This document shows positions 1-8,148 of a DNA stretch of 52,621 bases, in pieces. The notes beneath the pieces were generated by a model that did not search any database, was not told the origin of the DNA, and was given only the letters and a program-made list of their open reading frames with translations. Numbering within the stretch: the first letter of the stretch is position 1; each line of letters begins with the position of its first letter. The stretch spans positions 196,269-248,889 of the forward strand of contig JALHMH010000003.1 in assembly GCA_022844165.1 (NCBI GenBank). The letters are read 5' to 3'. The translations under genes and the position numbers were made by a program. Source of the DNA: Lysobacterales bacterium. GTDB lineage: Bacteria > Pseudomonadota > Gammaproteobacteria > Xanthomonadales > SZUA-5.

Positions 1-207
1 GGTCTCATGTGCCCGGAGCCTCTGGTGCAAACCAAGTTGCGGCTGAAGAGCATGCCACCGGGAAGCGTACTTGCGGTGCGTACCGACGACCCACTGGCGC
101 CACTGGACTTGCAGGCGCTTTGCCTGCATTCAGGCCACGAATGGCTTGGCAGCGTAGCCATCGTTGGCGGCGCGTGTTCGCGAATCCGCAAGAATCCGAC
201 TACATAA
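1..207 (+). CDS. TusA/SirA-family sulfur carrier protein, 5' truncated by window edge
   Basis: Only the last 68 residues are visible. The fragment opens with Gly-Leu-Met-Cys-Pro-Glu-Pro, the active-site signature of TusA-like proteins, in which the cysteine carries a persulfide. It continues with a family-typical helix and a later TDDP-LAPLDLQALC stretch matching the TDPxAxxDxxxxC pattern. TusA proteins are small cytoplasmic sulfur-relay carriers feeding tRNA thiolation or cofactor sulfuration. The frame is open to the left edge, so the start is outside the window. The stop TAA is at 205-207, and the gene runs tail-to-tail into adk with an 8-bp overlap. Family membership rests on the CPEP motif and overall pattern. 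Whether it is TusA itself or a YedF-like relative cannot be said. Confidence 0.8.
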   Translation, partial: GLMCPEPLVQTKLRLKSMPPGSVLAVRTDDPLAPLDLQALCLHSGHEWLGSVAIVGGACSRIRKNPTT

Positions 208-757
208 GCGCCAGGACCCGATCGAGGATCTGGTCAACGCTGCCCTCGCCAACGACACGTTTCAAGCGCCCATCGCGTTCGTAGTATTCCAGTACCGGTG
301 CGGTCTGCTGCTGGTACACGGCAAGTCGATTCGCCACCGCCGCCGGGCTGTCGTCGGCGCGTCCTTCGGCCTTGGCACGGCCCGCAAGACGGGCGAGCAA
401 AGCGTCTTGGGGTACGTCCAGTTGCACGACGAGGTCGAGCGGCAACTGCAATCGCTCAAGCAAGCCGTCCAACGCTTGCGCCTGCGCTTCATTGCGCGGA
501 TAGCCATCGAGAATGAAGCCGGACGCCACATCCGACAGTCGAAGGCGTTCTTCGAGCATGCCGAGCACGACTTCGTCGGAAACGAGGTTACCCTTCTCCA
601 TCACTACTTTGGCCTGCAAGCCGAGCGGCGTCCCCGCCGCGACGGCTGCGCGCAGCAGCTCGCCCGTCGAGATGTGCGCGATGTTCAGGCGCGACTTCAA
701 AAGCGCCGCCTGTGTGCCCTTGCCAGATCCGGGTGCCCCGAGCAGTACGATCCGCAT
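200..757 (-). CDS. adk: adenylate kinase (short-LID form)
   Basis: Catalyses AMP + ATP = 2 ADP in the cytoplasm. The 185-residue protein begins MRIVLLGAPGSGKGT with the P-loop at residues 7-15. The NMP-binding part follows, and DGYPRN (residues 84-89) is the conserved adenylate kinase motif. Residues 124-137 form a short LID (RLAGRAKAEGRADD) in place of the long zinc or beta-sheet LID of E. coli Adk. This short form is usual in Lysobacterales. An in-frame start 9 codons upstream (784) exists, but residue 1 of the P-loop strand sits at 757, so the shorter start is preferred. There is no strong ribosome-binding site for either. It is divergent from the PFK gene. Confidence 0.95.
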   Translation of the reverse strand: MRIVLLGAPGSGKGTQAALLKSRLNIAHISTGELLRAAVAAGTPLGLQAKVVMEKGNLVSDEVVLGMLEERLRLSDVASGFILDGYPRNEAQAQALDGLLERLQLPLDLVVQLDVPQDALLARLAGRAKAEGRADDSPAAVANRLAVYQQQTAPVLEYYERDGRLKRVVGEGSVDQILDRVLALM

Positions 758-1034
758 GAAAGCTTGCATCCGATAGAAAACCAAGCTCCTGAACCTAGCG
801 CGCGTGCCGGGGTTGAGTCAAACGGCGGACGCGTGGCGCCCCCGCCAAGCCACAAAAAAGGACCTCATTGCACCCTCTTTAGCCCGACCGACTGGGACTC
901 GCAGGCGAACGGAATCCCGAACCCACGATTTCTCACTGGCCCGCTGTGGTCCATGCCGTTCAATTCGCGGCTTTGCTGCGTGCCCCGTGTTGCACAGTTA
1001 TAGTCGGTCTGGACGTTCTTCCGAGTTTCAAGCC
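758..1034. promoter_or_regulatory. divergent promoter region between adk and the PFK gene
   Basis: A 277-bp gap between two head-to-head genes must hold both promoters. A loose sigma-70-like match, TTGCTG followed about 20 bases later by TATAGT (around 972-1003), points toward the PFK gene. The spacer is too long for a confident call. No coding sequence was seen in it. Confidence 0.3.
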
Positions 1035-2297
1035 ATGCCACGCGCCAATCTTTTGTACGCCCAATCGGGCGGCGTGACCGCCACAATCAACGCCACAGCG
1101 GCAGCTGTGATCGAAACGGCAGCCAAACACCCATCAAGGATCGATCGCGTGTATGCCGCCAAGAACGGCATTCTGGGCGCTCTGCGCGAAGAGCTGATCG
1201 ACGTGCGCCTGGAGCGACCGGATGCGCTGCGGGCATTGAAACATACACCCGGCGGTGCGTTTGGCTCGTGCCGTTTCAAGCTCAAATCGCTGGAACAGGA
1301 TCGACCCCACTACGAGCGCGTCGTCGCCGTATGTGCGGCGCACAATATCAAGTACTTTCTCTATAACGGCGGCAACGATTCTGCGGATACCACGCACAAA
1401 CTCGCGCAGATCGCACAACAACTGGGCGTCGAGCTGCATTGCATCGGTGTGCCAAAGACGATCGACAACGACCTGGCGGTGACCGATGTGTGCCCCGGAT
1501 TCGGTTCGGTGGCCAAGTACATTGCGATTTCGACGCTCGAAGCCAGCCTTGATGTGATGAGCATGGCTGAGTCGTCGACCAAGGTATTCGTTCTGGAAGT
1601 GATGGGCCGCCACGCGGGCTGGATCGCGGCAGCGGCTGGGCTCGCCGGCAAGAGCGAGAACGATCCACCGCACATCATCTTGTTTCCCGAGGTTGTGTTC
1701 GACCGCGCCAGATTCGTCGCAGCGGTGAAGGATGCGGTCACCAGGGCAGGGTATTGCACCGTGGTGGTTTCGGAGGGATTGAAGGACGCCAGCGGTAAGT
1801 TTCTTGCCGAAGCGGGCACCAAAGATGCCTTCGGCCACGCGCAGCTGGGCGGCGTAGGGCCGGCGATCGCCGAAATCGTGCGCGCCGAACTGGGCTACAA
1901 ATTCCATTGGGCGGTCGCGGACTACCTGCAACGTTCCGCGCGCCATATCGCCTCGCGCACCGATTTGTTGGTCAGCAGCAAAGTCGGCGAAGCCGCCGTG
2001 AAGCTTGCGCTGGACGGCCAAAATGACGTCATGCCGGTCATCAAGCGCTTATCCGATCGCCCGTATAAATTCAGGATCGAGGTTGCCGCGCTCGCCGATA
2101 TCGCCAACCATGAACGCAAAATGCCAGCGAACTTCATCCGCGAGGATGGTTTCGGCATCACGGCTGCCGCTCGGCGCTATCTGGCGCCATTGATCGAAGG
2201 GGAAGCGTACCCTCCCTACAAAGACGGCATGCCCGGTTACGTGCAGCTCAAGCGCAGGTTGATCGCCAAAAAGCTCCCGGAGTACCTGGTCAAATGA
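1035..2297 (+). CDS. pfp: 6-phosphofructokinase, probably pyrophosphate-dependent
   Basis: Phosphorylates fructose 6-phosphate to fructose 1,6-bisphosphate. The 420-residue protein has the PFK fold signatures GGNDS (112-116), PKTIDND (140-146, with the catalytic Asp) and MGRHAGWIA (190-198). ATP-using enzymes have GGDGS and PGTIDND. Here the second position is Asp and the Gly before TIDND is Lys, the pair that marks PPi specificity. PPi-PFKs of about 420 residues are typical of Xanthomonas and methanotrophs and work reversibly. The ATG at 1035 is chosen because the family begins there; the frame stays open upstream without resemblance. It overlaps the next gene by 4 bp (ATGA), suggesting translational coupling. 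Donor specificity is inferred from the residues only. Confidence 0.88.
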   Translation: MPRANLLYAQSGGVTATINATAAAVIETAAKHPSRIDRVYAAKNGILGALREELIDVRLERPDALRALKHTPGGAFGSCRFKLKSLEQDRPHYERVVAVCAAHNIKYFLYNGGNDSADTTHKLAQIAQQLGVELHCIGVPKTIDNDLAVTDVCPGFGSVAKYIAISTLEASLDVMSMAESSTKVFVLEVMGRHAGWIAAAAGLAGKSENDPPHIILFPEVVFDRARFVAAVKDAVTRAGYCTVVVSEGLKDASGKFLAEAGTKDAFGHAQLGGVGPAIAEIVRAELGYKFHWAVADYLQRSARHIASRTDLLVSSKVGEAAVKLALDGQNDVMPVIKRLSDRPYKFRIEVAALADIANHERKMPANFIREDGFGITAAARRYLAPLIEGEAYPPYKDGMPGYVQLKRRLIAKKLPEYLVK

Positions 2298-2764
2298 GTG
2301 GTGCGATCTGGTTGATGCTGGCCATCGCCGCACAAGGCGGCCTGCTCGCGGCACTCGCCAAGACCCGTTTTTGGCGTGCCATGGGTATTACAGTGGTATT
2401 GGCGGCACTGACCACATTGCTGCTTTGGCAGGCCACACGCGGCGGCACGGTGCGCACCGAAGCCTGGTTGGTTCTGACCTCATTACCGCTATGCGCGATC
2501 GGCGCTTTTGCCTGGCACAAGAACTTAGGCAAAACGGCGATGCTTCTGGGCGTCGTGTTGACGATCGCGATGCTGCTGGCCTGGGCGTGGGCGCAAGATG
2601 GCGCTGATCCGATCGCGCCTACGATCGTCTACTCGATTCTCGTTCTGATCGCAATGCTCGCGCTGTTTCTGATCGGCGGCTGGTTGCTGATGCAGACATT
2701 GATCGAGCGCACTCGACAAGCGGACGCGGAGCACGCCGCCGCCGTTGTCGAAAGCAAACATTAG
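2294..2764 (+). CDS. small multi-pass membrane protein of unknown function
   Basis: I do not recognise a named family. The 156-residue protein has four hydrophobic segments (about residues 4-22, 29-46, 59-74 with 80-98, and 112-135) and a charged C-terminal tail (ERTRQADAEHAAAVVESKH), so it is an inner-membrane protein. Its ATG overlaps the PFK stop codon (ATGA, 2294-2297), so the two are probably co-translated. Conserved-hypothetical partners downstream of PPi-PFK are plausible in this group, but nothing in the sequence gives a role. Confidence 0.7.
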   Translation: MSGAIWLMLAIAAQGGLLAALAKTRFWRAMGITVVLAALTTLLLWQATRGGTVRTEAWLVLTSLPLCAIGAFAWHKNLGKTAMLLGVVLTIAMLLAWAWAQDGADPIAPTIVYSILVLIAMLALFLIGGWLLMQTLIERTRQADAEHAAAVVESKH

Positions 2765-2779
2765 CCAGGCTTTGCCTCT

Positions 2780-2980
2780 GACCGCCGAGCATTGTTGGCT
2801 TCGCTCGACAGCGGACTTGCCAGATCACCGCATTTCCGGCTCGGCGGCAAGCCGCCGGTCGTTCGGCTCGGCACACGCCCTACGGCGTGTCAGCGCCGAT
2901 CCTCACCCCCCTTTGTACTCACGGGGGCTTCAACAGCCAAAGCCGCTTGGAAGAAAAAGATCCCGCCCAGTCAAGGACTC
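2780..2980. repeat. interspersed repeat, copy A (about 200 bp)
   Basis: This intergenic block shares a perfect 24-base core (2780-2803) with a second copy at 33963-33986. It also shares the later blocks GGCGTGTCAGCG, CTCACCCCC, CCAAAGCCGCT, GAAGAAAA and TCAAGGACTC, all in the same order and orientation. Internal symmetry is present (for example CGGCGGCAAGCCGCCGG). It lies between the membrane protein gene and the DUF1330-like gene, which converge here. An open frame crosses it only because the sequence is stop-poor, and it resembles no protein. Confidence 0.75.
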
Positions 2981-2989
2981 TGGCGTTGA

Positions 2990-3547
2990 TCAGGCGGCCA
3001 CTGGCAGCAGCAATGATCGTCCTCGTTGGCCCGAACTGAAGTCGCTCAACATGCGGCGCGCGCGCGTCAAGTCCGAAAAAGTGTACAGCGCCAGATCGCC
3101 CTGCGACCAAATGCCCTCCAGGGGCTCAACTTGTGCGGCGCGCGCGATCGCCAGCGCAGTGCCGCCGGAGGCTTCTACCAGCGCGCGGGTTGGAACATTG
3201 CCGATAATCGCCACGACTGCCCGAATCGGGTCCGCGTCGGCTTGCCGCTCGAAGCCTTCGATGCCCACGCAGGTGAACTCGCCGGTGCCCGTCCGCAGTT
3301 GTGCCACCGAGCGATACTCGCCGGAGTGCCAGAATTCCATCAGTCGGGTAAAGCTGGGCCAGCGCGATACCACGGTCGATTGCGGCATTTCGCTTAAGCC
3401 GTACCGTTCCACTGCCAGTGCCGGCGCGACCGCCAGATAGCGACCGCCGAATTGGGCGTACACTGGCGGCAACGCTTGGATGTAGGCGGCGAATCGATCC
3501 CGATCGTGGATACGTGCCAGCACGACCAGGTAACCAGGAAAGTCCAC
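2990..3547 (-). CDS. DUF1330-like protein, apparently a double domain
   Basis: The 185-residue protein opens GYLVVLARIHDRDRFAAYIQ and continues with a conserved GG...E and a WPSFTRLMEFWHSGEYRSV stretch. That is the layout of DUF1330 (ferredoxin-like, dimeric alpha-beta barrel) proteins: strand, helix with YxxY, GGR, then FPS...W..SpeY. The second half (about 105-185) ends with a similar TFSDLTRARRMLSDF element, so it may be a degenerate second copy. The biochemical role of DUF1330 proteins is unknown. The start is GTG at 3545-3547 with AGGTG a few bases upstream. The gene appears monocistronic, with repeat copy A at its 3' side and hairpins at its 5' side. Confidence 0.65.
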   Translation of the reverse strand: MDFPGYLVVLARIHDRDRFAAYIQALPPVYAQFGGRYLAVAPALAVERYGLSEMPQSTVVSRWPSFTRLMEFWHSGEYRSVAQLRTGTGEFTCVGIEGFERQADADPIRAVVAIIGNVPTRALVEASGGTALAIARAAQVEPLEGIWSQGDLALYTFSDLTRARRMLSDFSSGQRGRSLLLPVAA

Positions 3548-3623
3548 ATCGACACCTCGTCTGAATCGAGCGACGTATCATGCCGGCAAATGCGTCACCT
3601 TTGGTTGCGCGGTGTCACGCTTC

Positions 3624-3707
3624 CGCCTGCAGGCGGTTGAGAAACCGCCTGCGGGCGCGAACGATGGATGGTTCGCTCATGGATCGAGCACGCAAGTACT
3701 TGATCCA
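3624..3707. repeat. cluster of three consecutive hairpins
   Basis: Three inverted repeats follow each other. CGCCTGCAGGCGGTT (3624-3638) pairs with 3643-3657 across a GAGA loop with one mismatch. GCGAAC (3657-3662) pairs with GTTCGC (3671-3676). TGGATC (3680-3685) pairs with GATCCA (3702-3707), enclosing the palindrome AAGTACTT (3694-3701). The block lies downstream of the FAD-linked oxidase gene (minus strand) and upstream of the DUF1330-like gene. It could act as a transcription terminator or mRNA 3' structure, or be a REP-like mobile hairpin. There is no U-tract for a classic terminator. Confidence 0.6.
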
Positions 3708-3799
3708 CGTAGAGCGAGTCCGGGCCTGCGCCAGACTCGAGACCGCAAAAACCTACTAGAACTGCGATTCTCAACGAGGCGCCAGTGCATTCCCCGGCG

Positions 3800-5170
3800 T
3801 CACTCGGCACCCTTTCCTGGGTTGAGAATGCCGAGTGGGTCGAAGGCATTCTTGATTTGGCGCATCAATCCAAGGCTGGTCGCGTCGATCGCCCGGGGTA
3901 CGAACGGACGTTTGTCCAGACCGACACCGTGCTCGCCCGAGAGGGTGCCGCCCAGGTCGAGTACCAGATCGAACAGTTCGGACAGCGCCGTCTGAGCACG
4001 TTCGCTGCTACCGCGGTGCGCAGGGTCGAACAACAGATTGACGTGCAAATTGCCGTTGCCGGCGTGGCCGAAGCAGACAATCAGAAGCTCGTGCCGTATC
4101 GCCAGTTGCGCGACACCGGCCACCAGTGCAGGCAGCCGCAGCACCGGCACGACCACGTCTTCGTTGATCTTCCGTGGCGCGAGGCTGCGCAGCACCGGCG
4201 ATAGCGCTTTTCGTGCCGCCCAAAGCGCATCGGTTTGCGCCGCGCCAGTCGCCATTTGAACGTCAATACAGCCCGTGGCCATCGCGCGTTCGGCCACAGC
4301 GGCCGCCGCCGCGTCGATGGCATCGGTCGCGCCGTCGACTTCGATCATCAGCAGGGCGCGCGCGGCCGCGTCGATGCCAGAAACACCCGGCCGCACCAGT
4401 TCGAGTGCTGCGGCATCCATAAATTCGATGGCGCTGGGCGTAATCGGCCCAGCCAGCATGCGCCCGACGGCTTCGGTGGCCGCTTCGACATCCTGGTACA
4501 GCGCCCGCAGAGCGCGCGTGGCGGCGGGCAGTGGCGTCAGTTTCAAGGTTGCCTGGGTGATGATGCCAAGCGTACCTTCGGCCCCGACAACAAGCCGGGT
4601 CAAATCCAGGCCCACTGCGCCTTTGGTCGTGAAGCTGCCGGTGATAGCGAGATCTCCGGTGCCGGTCACGACCCGCAGGCCGAGCACATTGTCGCGACAC
4701 GCACCGTATTTCACCGCCCTTGGCCCGCCGGCATTGCAGGCGAGGTTGCCGCCAATGGTCGAATAAGCGGCGCTGGTCGGATCTGGCGGCCAGAACACGC
4801 CGAACGTCCGGAGCGCGTTTTGCAGGTTGCCATTGATCACGCCCGGTTGCACCACGGCCAGCCGGTTGGCGACCTCGATGCGTTCGATGCGCTGCAAGCG
4901 CTCGCAGCTCAATACCACGCTGGGAACGGTGGGCACGGCGGCGCCTGTCGTCGCCGTGCCGCGCCCGCGAGCGACGATCGGTGTGCGGCTCGCAGCACAT
5001 GCGCGCACCAAAGCCTGAACCTCGGCCTCGCTCGCCGGAATGGCCACACCCAGCACCGGACCATGGCGCCTACTGTTATCGAAGCCATACACGTGGCGGC
5101 TGGCGTCGTCGAGCAACCACGCCTCGTTGGGAAGCGCGTTGCGCACCGCGATGGGTAACAGCTCAGTCAT
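3800..5170 (-). CDS. FAD-linked oxidase, GlcD / D-lactate dehydrogenase type
   Basis: A 456-residue flavoprotein of the VAO/GlcD family that oxidises a 2-hydroxy acid such as D-lactate, glycolate or D-2-hydroxyglutarate. The N-terminal FAD-binding domain (about 38-215) shows RGRGTATTGAAVP, the PDPTSAAYSTIGGNLACNAGG segment that cradles FAD, and VVGAEGTLGII. The C-terminal FAD-oxidase domain ends with FGHAGNGNLHVN and LSGEHGVGLDKR, with the metal/substrate histidines expected for D-2-hydroxyacid dehydrogenases. The length suits single-subunit GlcD-like enzymes. Substrate cannot be told from sequence alone. Neighbouring genes (cardiolipin synthase upstream on the same strand) give no clear pathway. 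Confidence 0.85.
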   Translation of the reverse strand: MTELLPIAVRNALPNEAWLLDDASRHVYGFDNSRRHGPVLGVAIPASEAEVQALVRACAASRTPIVARGRGTATTGAAVPTVPSVVLSCERLQRIERIEVANRLAVVQPGVINGNLQNALRTFGVFWPPDPTSAAYSTIGGNLACNAGGPRAVKYGACRDNVLGLRVVTGTGDLAITGSFTTKGAVGLDLTRLVVGAEGTLGIITQATLKLTPLPAATRALRALYQDVEAATEAVGRMLAGPITPSAIEFMDAAALELVRPGVSGIDAAARALLMIEVDGATDAIDAAAAAVAERAMATGCIDVQMATGAAQTDALWAARKALSPVLRSLAPRKINEDVVVPVLRLPALVAGVAQLAIRHELLIVCFGHAGNGNLHVNLLFDPAHRGSSERAQTALSELFDLVLDLGGTLSGEHGVGLDKRPFVPRAIDATSLGLMRQIKNAFDPLGILNPGKGAE

Positions 5171-5215
5171 GCGCCGGAGGATAGCCGGGTCATTGGTGCA
5201 AGGGCCGATGGGCGA

Positions 5216-6586
5216 TCACAGCATTGGCGCCAGAATCCGCGCGCATCCTGCGAGCACCTCTTGCCACGCGGGGCGGCTGCGAATGCCTCGTTGCGAGCGG
5301 GTTTCGAGACGTGAGTAGTAGTTTTCCAACTCGCCGATGACCGGACCGTCGTAGCAGAACAGTAAGGACTCATAGTTCAAAAAGAAGCTACGCGAATCGA
5401 AGTTTGCGGACCCGACAACGGCCATGTCGTCGATCAGCGTGAGCTTGCTGTGCAACATGCCGTTTTTGTAGCGCAACACGTGTGCGCCATGGCGCACCAG
5501 CTCGCGCAAGTAGCTCATCGCAACAATATCGACAATGATATTGTCGGAGCGTTTCGGCACCAGGATGCGCACATCGACGCCACTACGCGCGGCGATGCTC
5601 AACGCATGCAATAGCGCTTCGTCCGGCACAAAATACGGTGTTGCGATGTAAATGCGCCGCCGTGCGTCCATCAGCGATTTGAGCAGTGCTGCGTGCCAGA
5701 CGTCGTCGCGCTGGTCGGGACCTGACGCAAGCACCTGCACCTGCGTCAGTGGCTGACCGGCCGGCGGCGCGCTGGCGCAGGCGACTGCCAGATTGTCGCC
5801 GGTGGCAAAGAGCCAGTCAGCGCGGGCGATTTCATCGAGCACCGCAGCGGCAGGCCCTTCGACGGTCACGCTCAAATCCGCCCAGCGGCTTTGTTCGGCG
5901 TGGTCGGCGAGATACGCGTCACCGATGTTGCGCCCACCCGTCCATGCACGGACGCCATCGGCAACAACGATTTTTCGATGGTTGCGCAGGTTTGCCATAC
6001 GCGCGGTGAGGCTTAGCCAAAGCGGCTTAAAGCGCCGGAAGCGGCCGCCGCGTCGCTGCAGTCGATGCAGATGCGTGTCGTTGAGCGACCACGAACCCAG
6101 GTCGTCCACCAGCATCCGCACCGCCACGCCACGCGCGGCCGCGCGCTCAATCGCCGTCAGCACCTCGCGACCGGAGGCATCGCGCAGGAAGTCGTAAATC
6201 AGGAAGTGCAATTCATGCTGTGCGCCATCGATCACCTCGAGAAGCGCACGTCGCGCCGCGCCGGCCTCGGGGTGGATGCGCACAACGTTGTCGCTGGCCG
6301 GCAACATGCCGAGCCGCGAGACGAAGGCTTCGACGCCATTTGGGCTGTGCTGGCGCTGCGGTGCGTCTTCAAAACCCTTGGGCACCCGCAGCCGGCGACG
6401 CAATGGCCCGCCGCGTTTACGCGTGCCGATCGTCAGATAGATCAGCGCGCCGAGAAACGGGAAAGCCAGCACCAGCACCAGCCACGCCGTCGTCGAGGCC
6501 GGCGACCGTCGCTCGCGCACCAGGGTGTACGCGAGCAGCAGGGCCAGCGCCCAGCCGATACTCAGCAGGACAACATTGGCGTCCAA
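5216..6586 (-). CDS. cls: cardiolipin synthase (phospholipase D family)
   Basis: The 456-residue protein has two N-terminal membrane helices (about 5-23 and 34-54) followed by two PLD phosphodiesterase motifs. These are NHRKIVVADG (His203, Lys205, Asp210) and HSKLTLIDD (His379, Lys381, Asp386), each followed by the usual GG.N/GS.N partner. This is the bacterial cardiolipin synthase architecture: condensation of phosphatidylglycerol (or PG with PE) at the inner membrane. It lies 17 bp downstream of slyX on the same strand and may be co-transcribed with it. Paralogue assignment (ClsA-like) is favoured by the two TM helices but not proven. Confidence 0.9.
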   Translation of the reverse strand: MDANVVLLSIGWALALLLAYTLVRERRSPASTTAWLVLVLAFPFLGALIYLTIGTRKRGGPLRRRLRVPKGFEDAPQRQHSPNGVEAFVSRLGMLPASDNVVRIHPEAGAARRALLEVIDGAQHELHFLIYDFLRDASGREVLTAIERAAARGVAVRMLVDDLGSWSLNDTHLHRLQRRGGRFRRFKPLWLSLTARMANLRNHRKIVVADGVRAWTGGRNIGDAYLADHAEQSRWADLSVTVEGPAAAVLDEIARADWLFATGDNLAVACASAPPAGQPLTQVQVLASGPDQRDDVWHAALLKSLMDARRRIYIATPYFVPDEALLHALSIAARSGVDVRILVPKRSDNIIVDIVAMSYLRELVRHGAHVLRYKNGMLHSKLTLIDDMAVVGSANFDSRSFFLNYESLLFCYDGPVIGELENYYSRLETRSQRGIRSRPAWQEVLAGCARILAPML

Positions 6587-6603
6587 ATTCGTTCCTCGCC
6601 CGC

Positions 6604-6798
6604 TCAGTAGTGCGGCGGCACTTCGTGCCCGCCGCTGCTTTGCCGCACCATTCCATCGACGCTGCCGAGCAGTTGTTCGACTTGCGAACGTAGCGCAGCG
6701 AGTGCTTCGTGCGCCAGATGCACTTCGCGGCTCAGCGTTTGGATCGCTTCTTCCTGGTAAGCGATGCGGATTTCCAGCTCTTCAATACGCGCTTGCAT
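6604..6798 (-). CDS. slyX: SlyX family protein
   Basis: A 64-residue protein that is almost entirely one coiled coil: MQARIEELEIRIAYQEEAIQ matches the SlyX N-terminal heptad pattern. It ends in the hallmark PPHY tail. SlyX proteins are small cytoplasmic proteins of unknown function, common in proteobacteria. The gene directly precedes the cardiolipin synthase gene. Confidence 0.88.
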   Translation of the reverse strand: MQARIEELEIRIAYQEEAIQTLSREVHLAHEALAALRSQVEQLLGSVDGMVRQSSGGHEVPPHY

Positions 6799-6868
6799 AA
6801 ATCCGGGCTTCCTCTCCTATTCAGGGCCGCATGGTAGCCTTCGCCGCCCTTCGATTTCGAGTCCGAAC

Positions 6869-7681
6869 ATGGTCCGTAAGCCGGTAATGAACATCGCCGT
6901 GCAAGCTGCGCGCAAGGCCGGCACCGTCATCATGCGCAGCATCCATCGCGCCGACGCGATTGCCGTGACCGAAAAAAGTCAGTTCGATTTCGTCACCGAA
7001 GCGGACAAGCTGGCCGAGGCTGAGATCATCAAAGAGATCAAGAAGGCCTATCCGGACCACGCGATCTGGGGCGAGGAGTCCGGGCGCATCGGTCAGGCGC
7101 GTTATGTGTGGGTCATCGATCCGATCGATGGCACCAGCAACTTCATGCGTGGGCTGCCGCATTGCTCGGTATCGATCGGCCTGATGGAAGACGGTGTGGT
7201 TCAGCATGGCGTGGTTTACGACCCGGTGCGCGACGAGCTGTTTACCGCCTCGCGTGGCGGTGGTGCGTATTTGAACGAGCGCCGTATCCGCGTCAGCAAT
7301 CGCGGCGGACTGCCGGGTGCACTGATCGCCAGTGGCTTTCCATGGCGCCAGCGTAAACGGCTGAAAACGCAGTTGAAAATGCTCACGGCGCTGTTGGAAG
7401 AAGCGGAAGACTTGCGCCGCGGCGGTTCGGCTGCTCTGGATCTGGCTTACGTTGCCTGCGGTCGCCAGGATGGATATTTCGAATACGGCTTGCAGCCCTG
7501 GGATATGGCGGCCGGCGCGCTGTTGGTTCGCGAAGCGGGCGGCGCCTGCATCGACTTCGACGGCAGCGACAATTGGTTCGAATCGGGGAATATCATTGCC
7601 GGAAACCTCAAGGTCACGGCAGCGATGGTAGCGCGCATTAAACCGCTGGCGACACGCAAACTCTCCGATCCGGATTCGTAA
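6869..7681 (+). CDS. suhB: inositol-1-monophosphatase family protein
   Basis: Mg-dependent phosphatase (myo-inositol 1-phosphate to inositol) of 270 residues. Metal-binding motifs are visible: GEES (68-71), DPIDGTSNF (84-92) and, near the C-terminus, the WDMAAGALLVREAGG element that ends the catalytic site. In E. coli SuhB also binds RNA polymerase/NusA and affects rRNA transcription; that role is not deducible here. The ATG at 6869 is chosen because homologues start with a short KPVMNIAVQAARKAG helix; in-frame codons upstream show no similarity. The gene ends 5 bp from the convergent GNAT gene. Confidence 0.9.
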   Translation: MVRKPVMNIAVQAARKAGTVIMRSIHRADAIAVTEKSQFDFVTEADKLAEAEIIKEIKKAYPDHAIWGEESGRIGQARYVWVIDPIDGTSNFMRGLPHCSVSIGLMEDGVVQHGVVYDPVRDELFTASRGGGAYLNERRIRVSNRGGLPGALIASGFPWRQRKRLKTQLKMLTALLEEAEDLRRGGSAALDLAYVACGRQDGYFEYGLQPWDMAAGALLVREAGGACIDFDGSDNWFESGNIIAGNLKVTAAMVARIKPLATRKLSDPDS

Positions 7682-7686
7682 CCGAC

Positions 7687-8148
7687 TCAAAGCGGAAGGC
7701 GAAAACGCCACGCGTCTTCGCCGTCCTGGTAGTAGTTGCGGCGTTCCCCAAAGCGCTGAAAGCCGAGCGATTCATACAGCGCGATCGCTGCCGTATTGCT
7801 CTTTCGTACTTCCAACCGCAGTTCGCGCGCGCCGCGTTGGCGTGCACCGTCGCTCACGTGCGCCATCAACCAACGCCCAACGCCACGCCCTCGGGCCGAA
7901 GCGGCAACAGCAAGTGAATACAAGCGCGCCACCGCGTGCCGACGCGAGTAGAACACCAACGCGTAACCCAACACGTTGGCATCGGCTGCTACCCAAAAAT
8001 CGCTGGATGTGGCGCGCTGGTGGTGTTTCAATTGCCTGGGCGATAGCTGATCGCTATCAAAGCTGCTCTGTTCGAGCGCAAGAACGGGCGCAACGTCGGC
8101 TGTTGTCGCTCGGCGAACCGAGACTGAATCCTGTGCACGGGTGCGCAT
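7687..8148 (-). CDS. GNAT N-acetyltransferase, RimI-like, partner of the divergent ATP-grasp ligase
   Basis: The GNAT fold is evident: beta-1 VSVRRATTADVAPVLALE, then LYSLAVAASARGRGVGRWLMAHV with the acetyl-CoA pyrophosphate loop RGRGVG, then ELRLEVRKSNTAAIALYESLGF and RNYY. It resembles RimI-type N-terminal acetyltransferases. An in-frame extension to 8220/8223 exists but its 25 residues look non-conserved, so the ATG at 8148 is preferred with moderate certainty. The gene is divergent from the RLAN/ATP-grasp gene at 8268. GNAT/RLAN-ATP-grasp pairs recur in proteobacteria, which suggests joint modification of a small peptide or amino acid (inference). Confidence 0.8.
   Translation of the reverse strand: MRTRAQDSVSVRRATTADVAPVLALEQSSFDSDQLSPRQLKHHQRATSSDFWVAADANVLGYALVFYSRRHAVARLYSLAVAASARGRGVGRWLMAHVSDGARQRGARELRLEVRKSNTAAIALYESLGFQRFGERRNYYQDGEDAWRFRLPL

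Noticed and set aside
890..1000. Possible tRNA or small RNA between adk and the PFK gene
   Set aside because: No cloverleaf could be drawn and no T-loop consensus is present.
1134..2021. A long minus-strand frame inside the PFK gene
   Set aside because: Shadow of a clear PFK coding sequence; composition is atypical and there is no start context.
2745..3440. A 231-codon plus-strand frame across 2745-3440
   Set aside because: It is formed by interspersed repeat copy A followed by the antisense of the DUF1330-like gene, and similar pseudo-peptide sequence recurs at repeat copy B.
4235..5158. A 307-codon plus-strand frame opposite the FAD-linked oxidase
   Set aside because: The translation has no motif or family similarity, while the minus-strand protein shows complete FAD-binding signatures.
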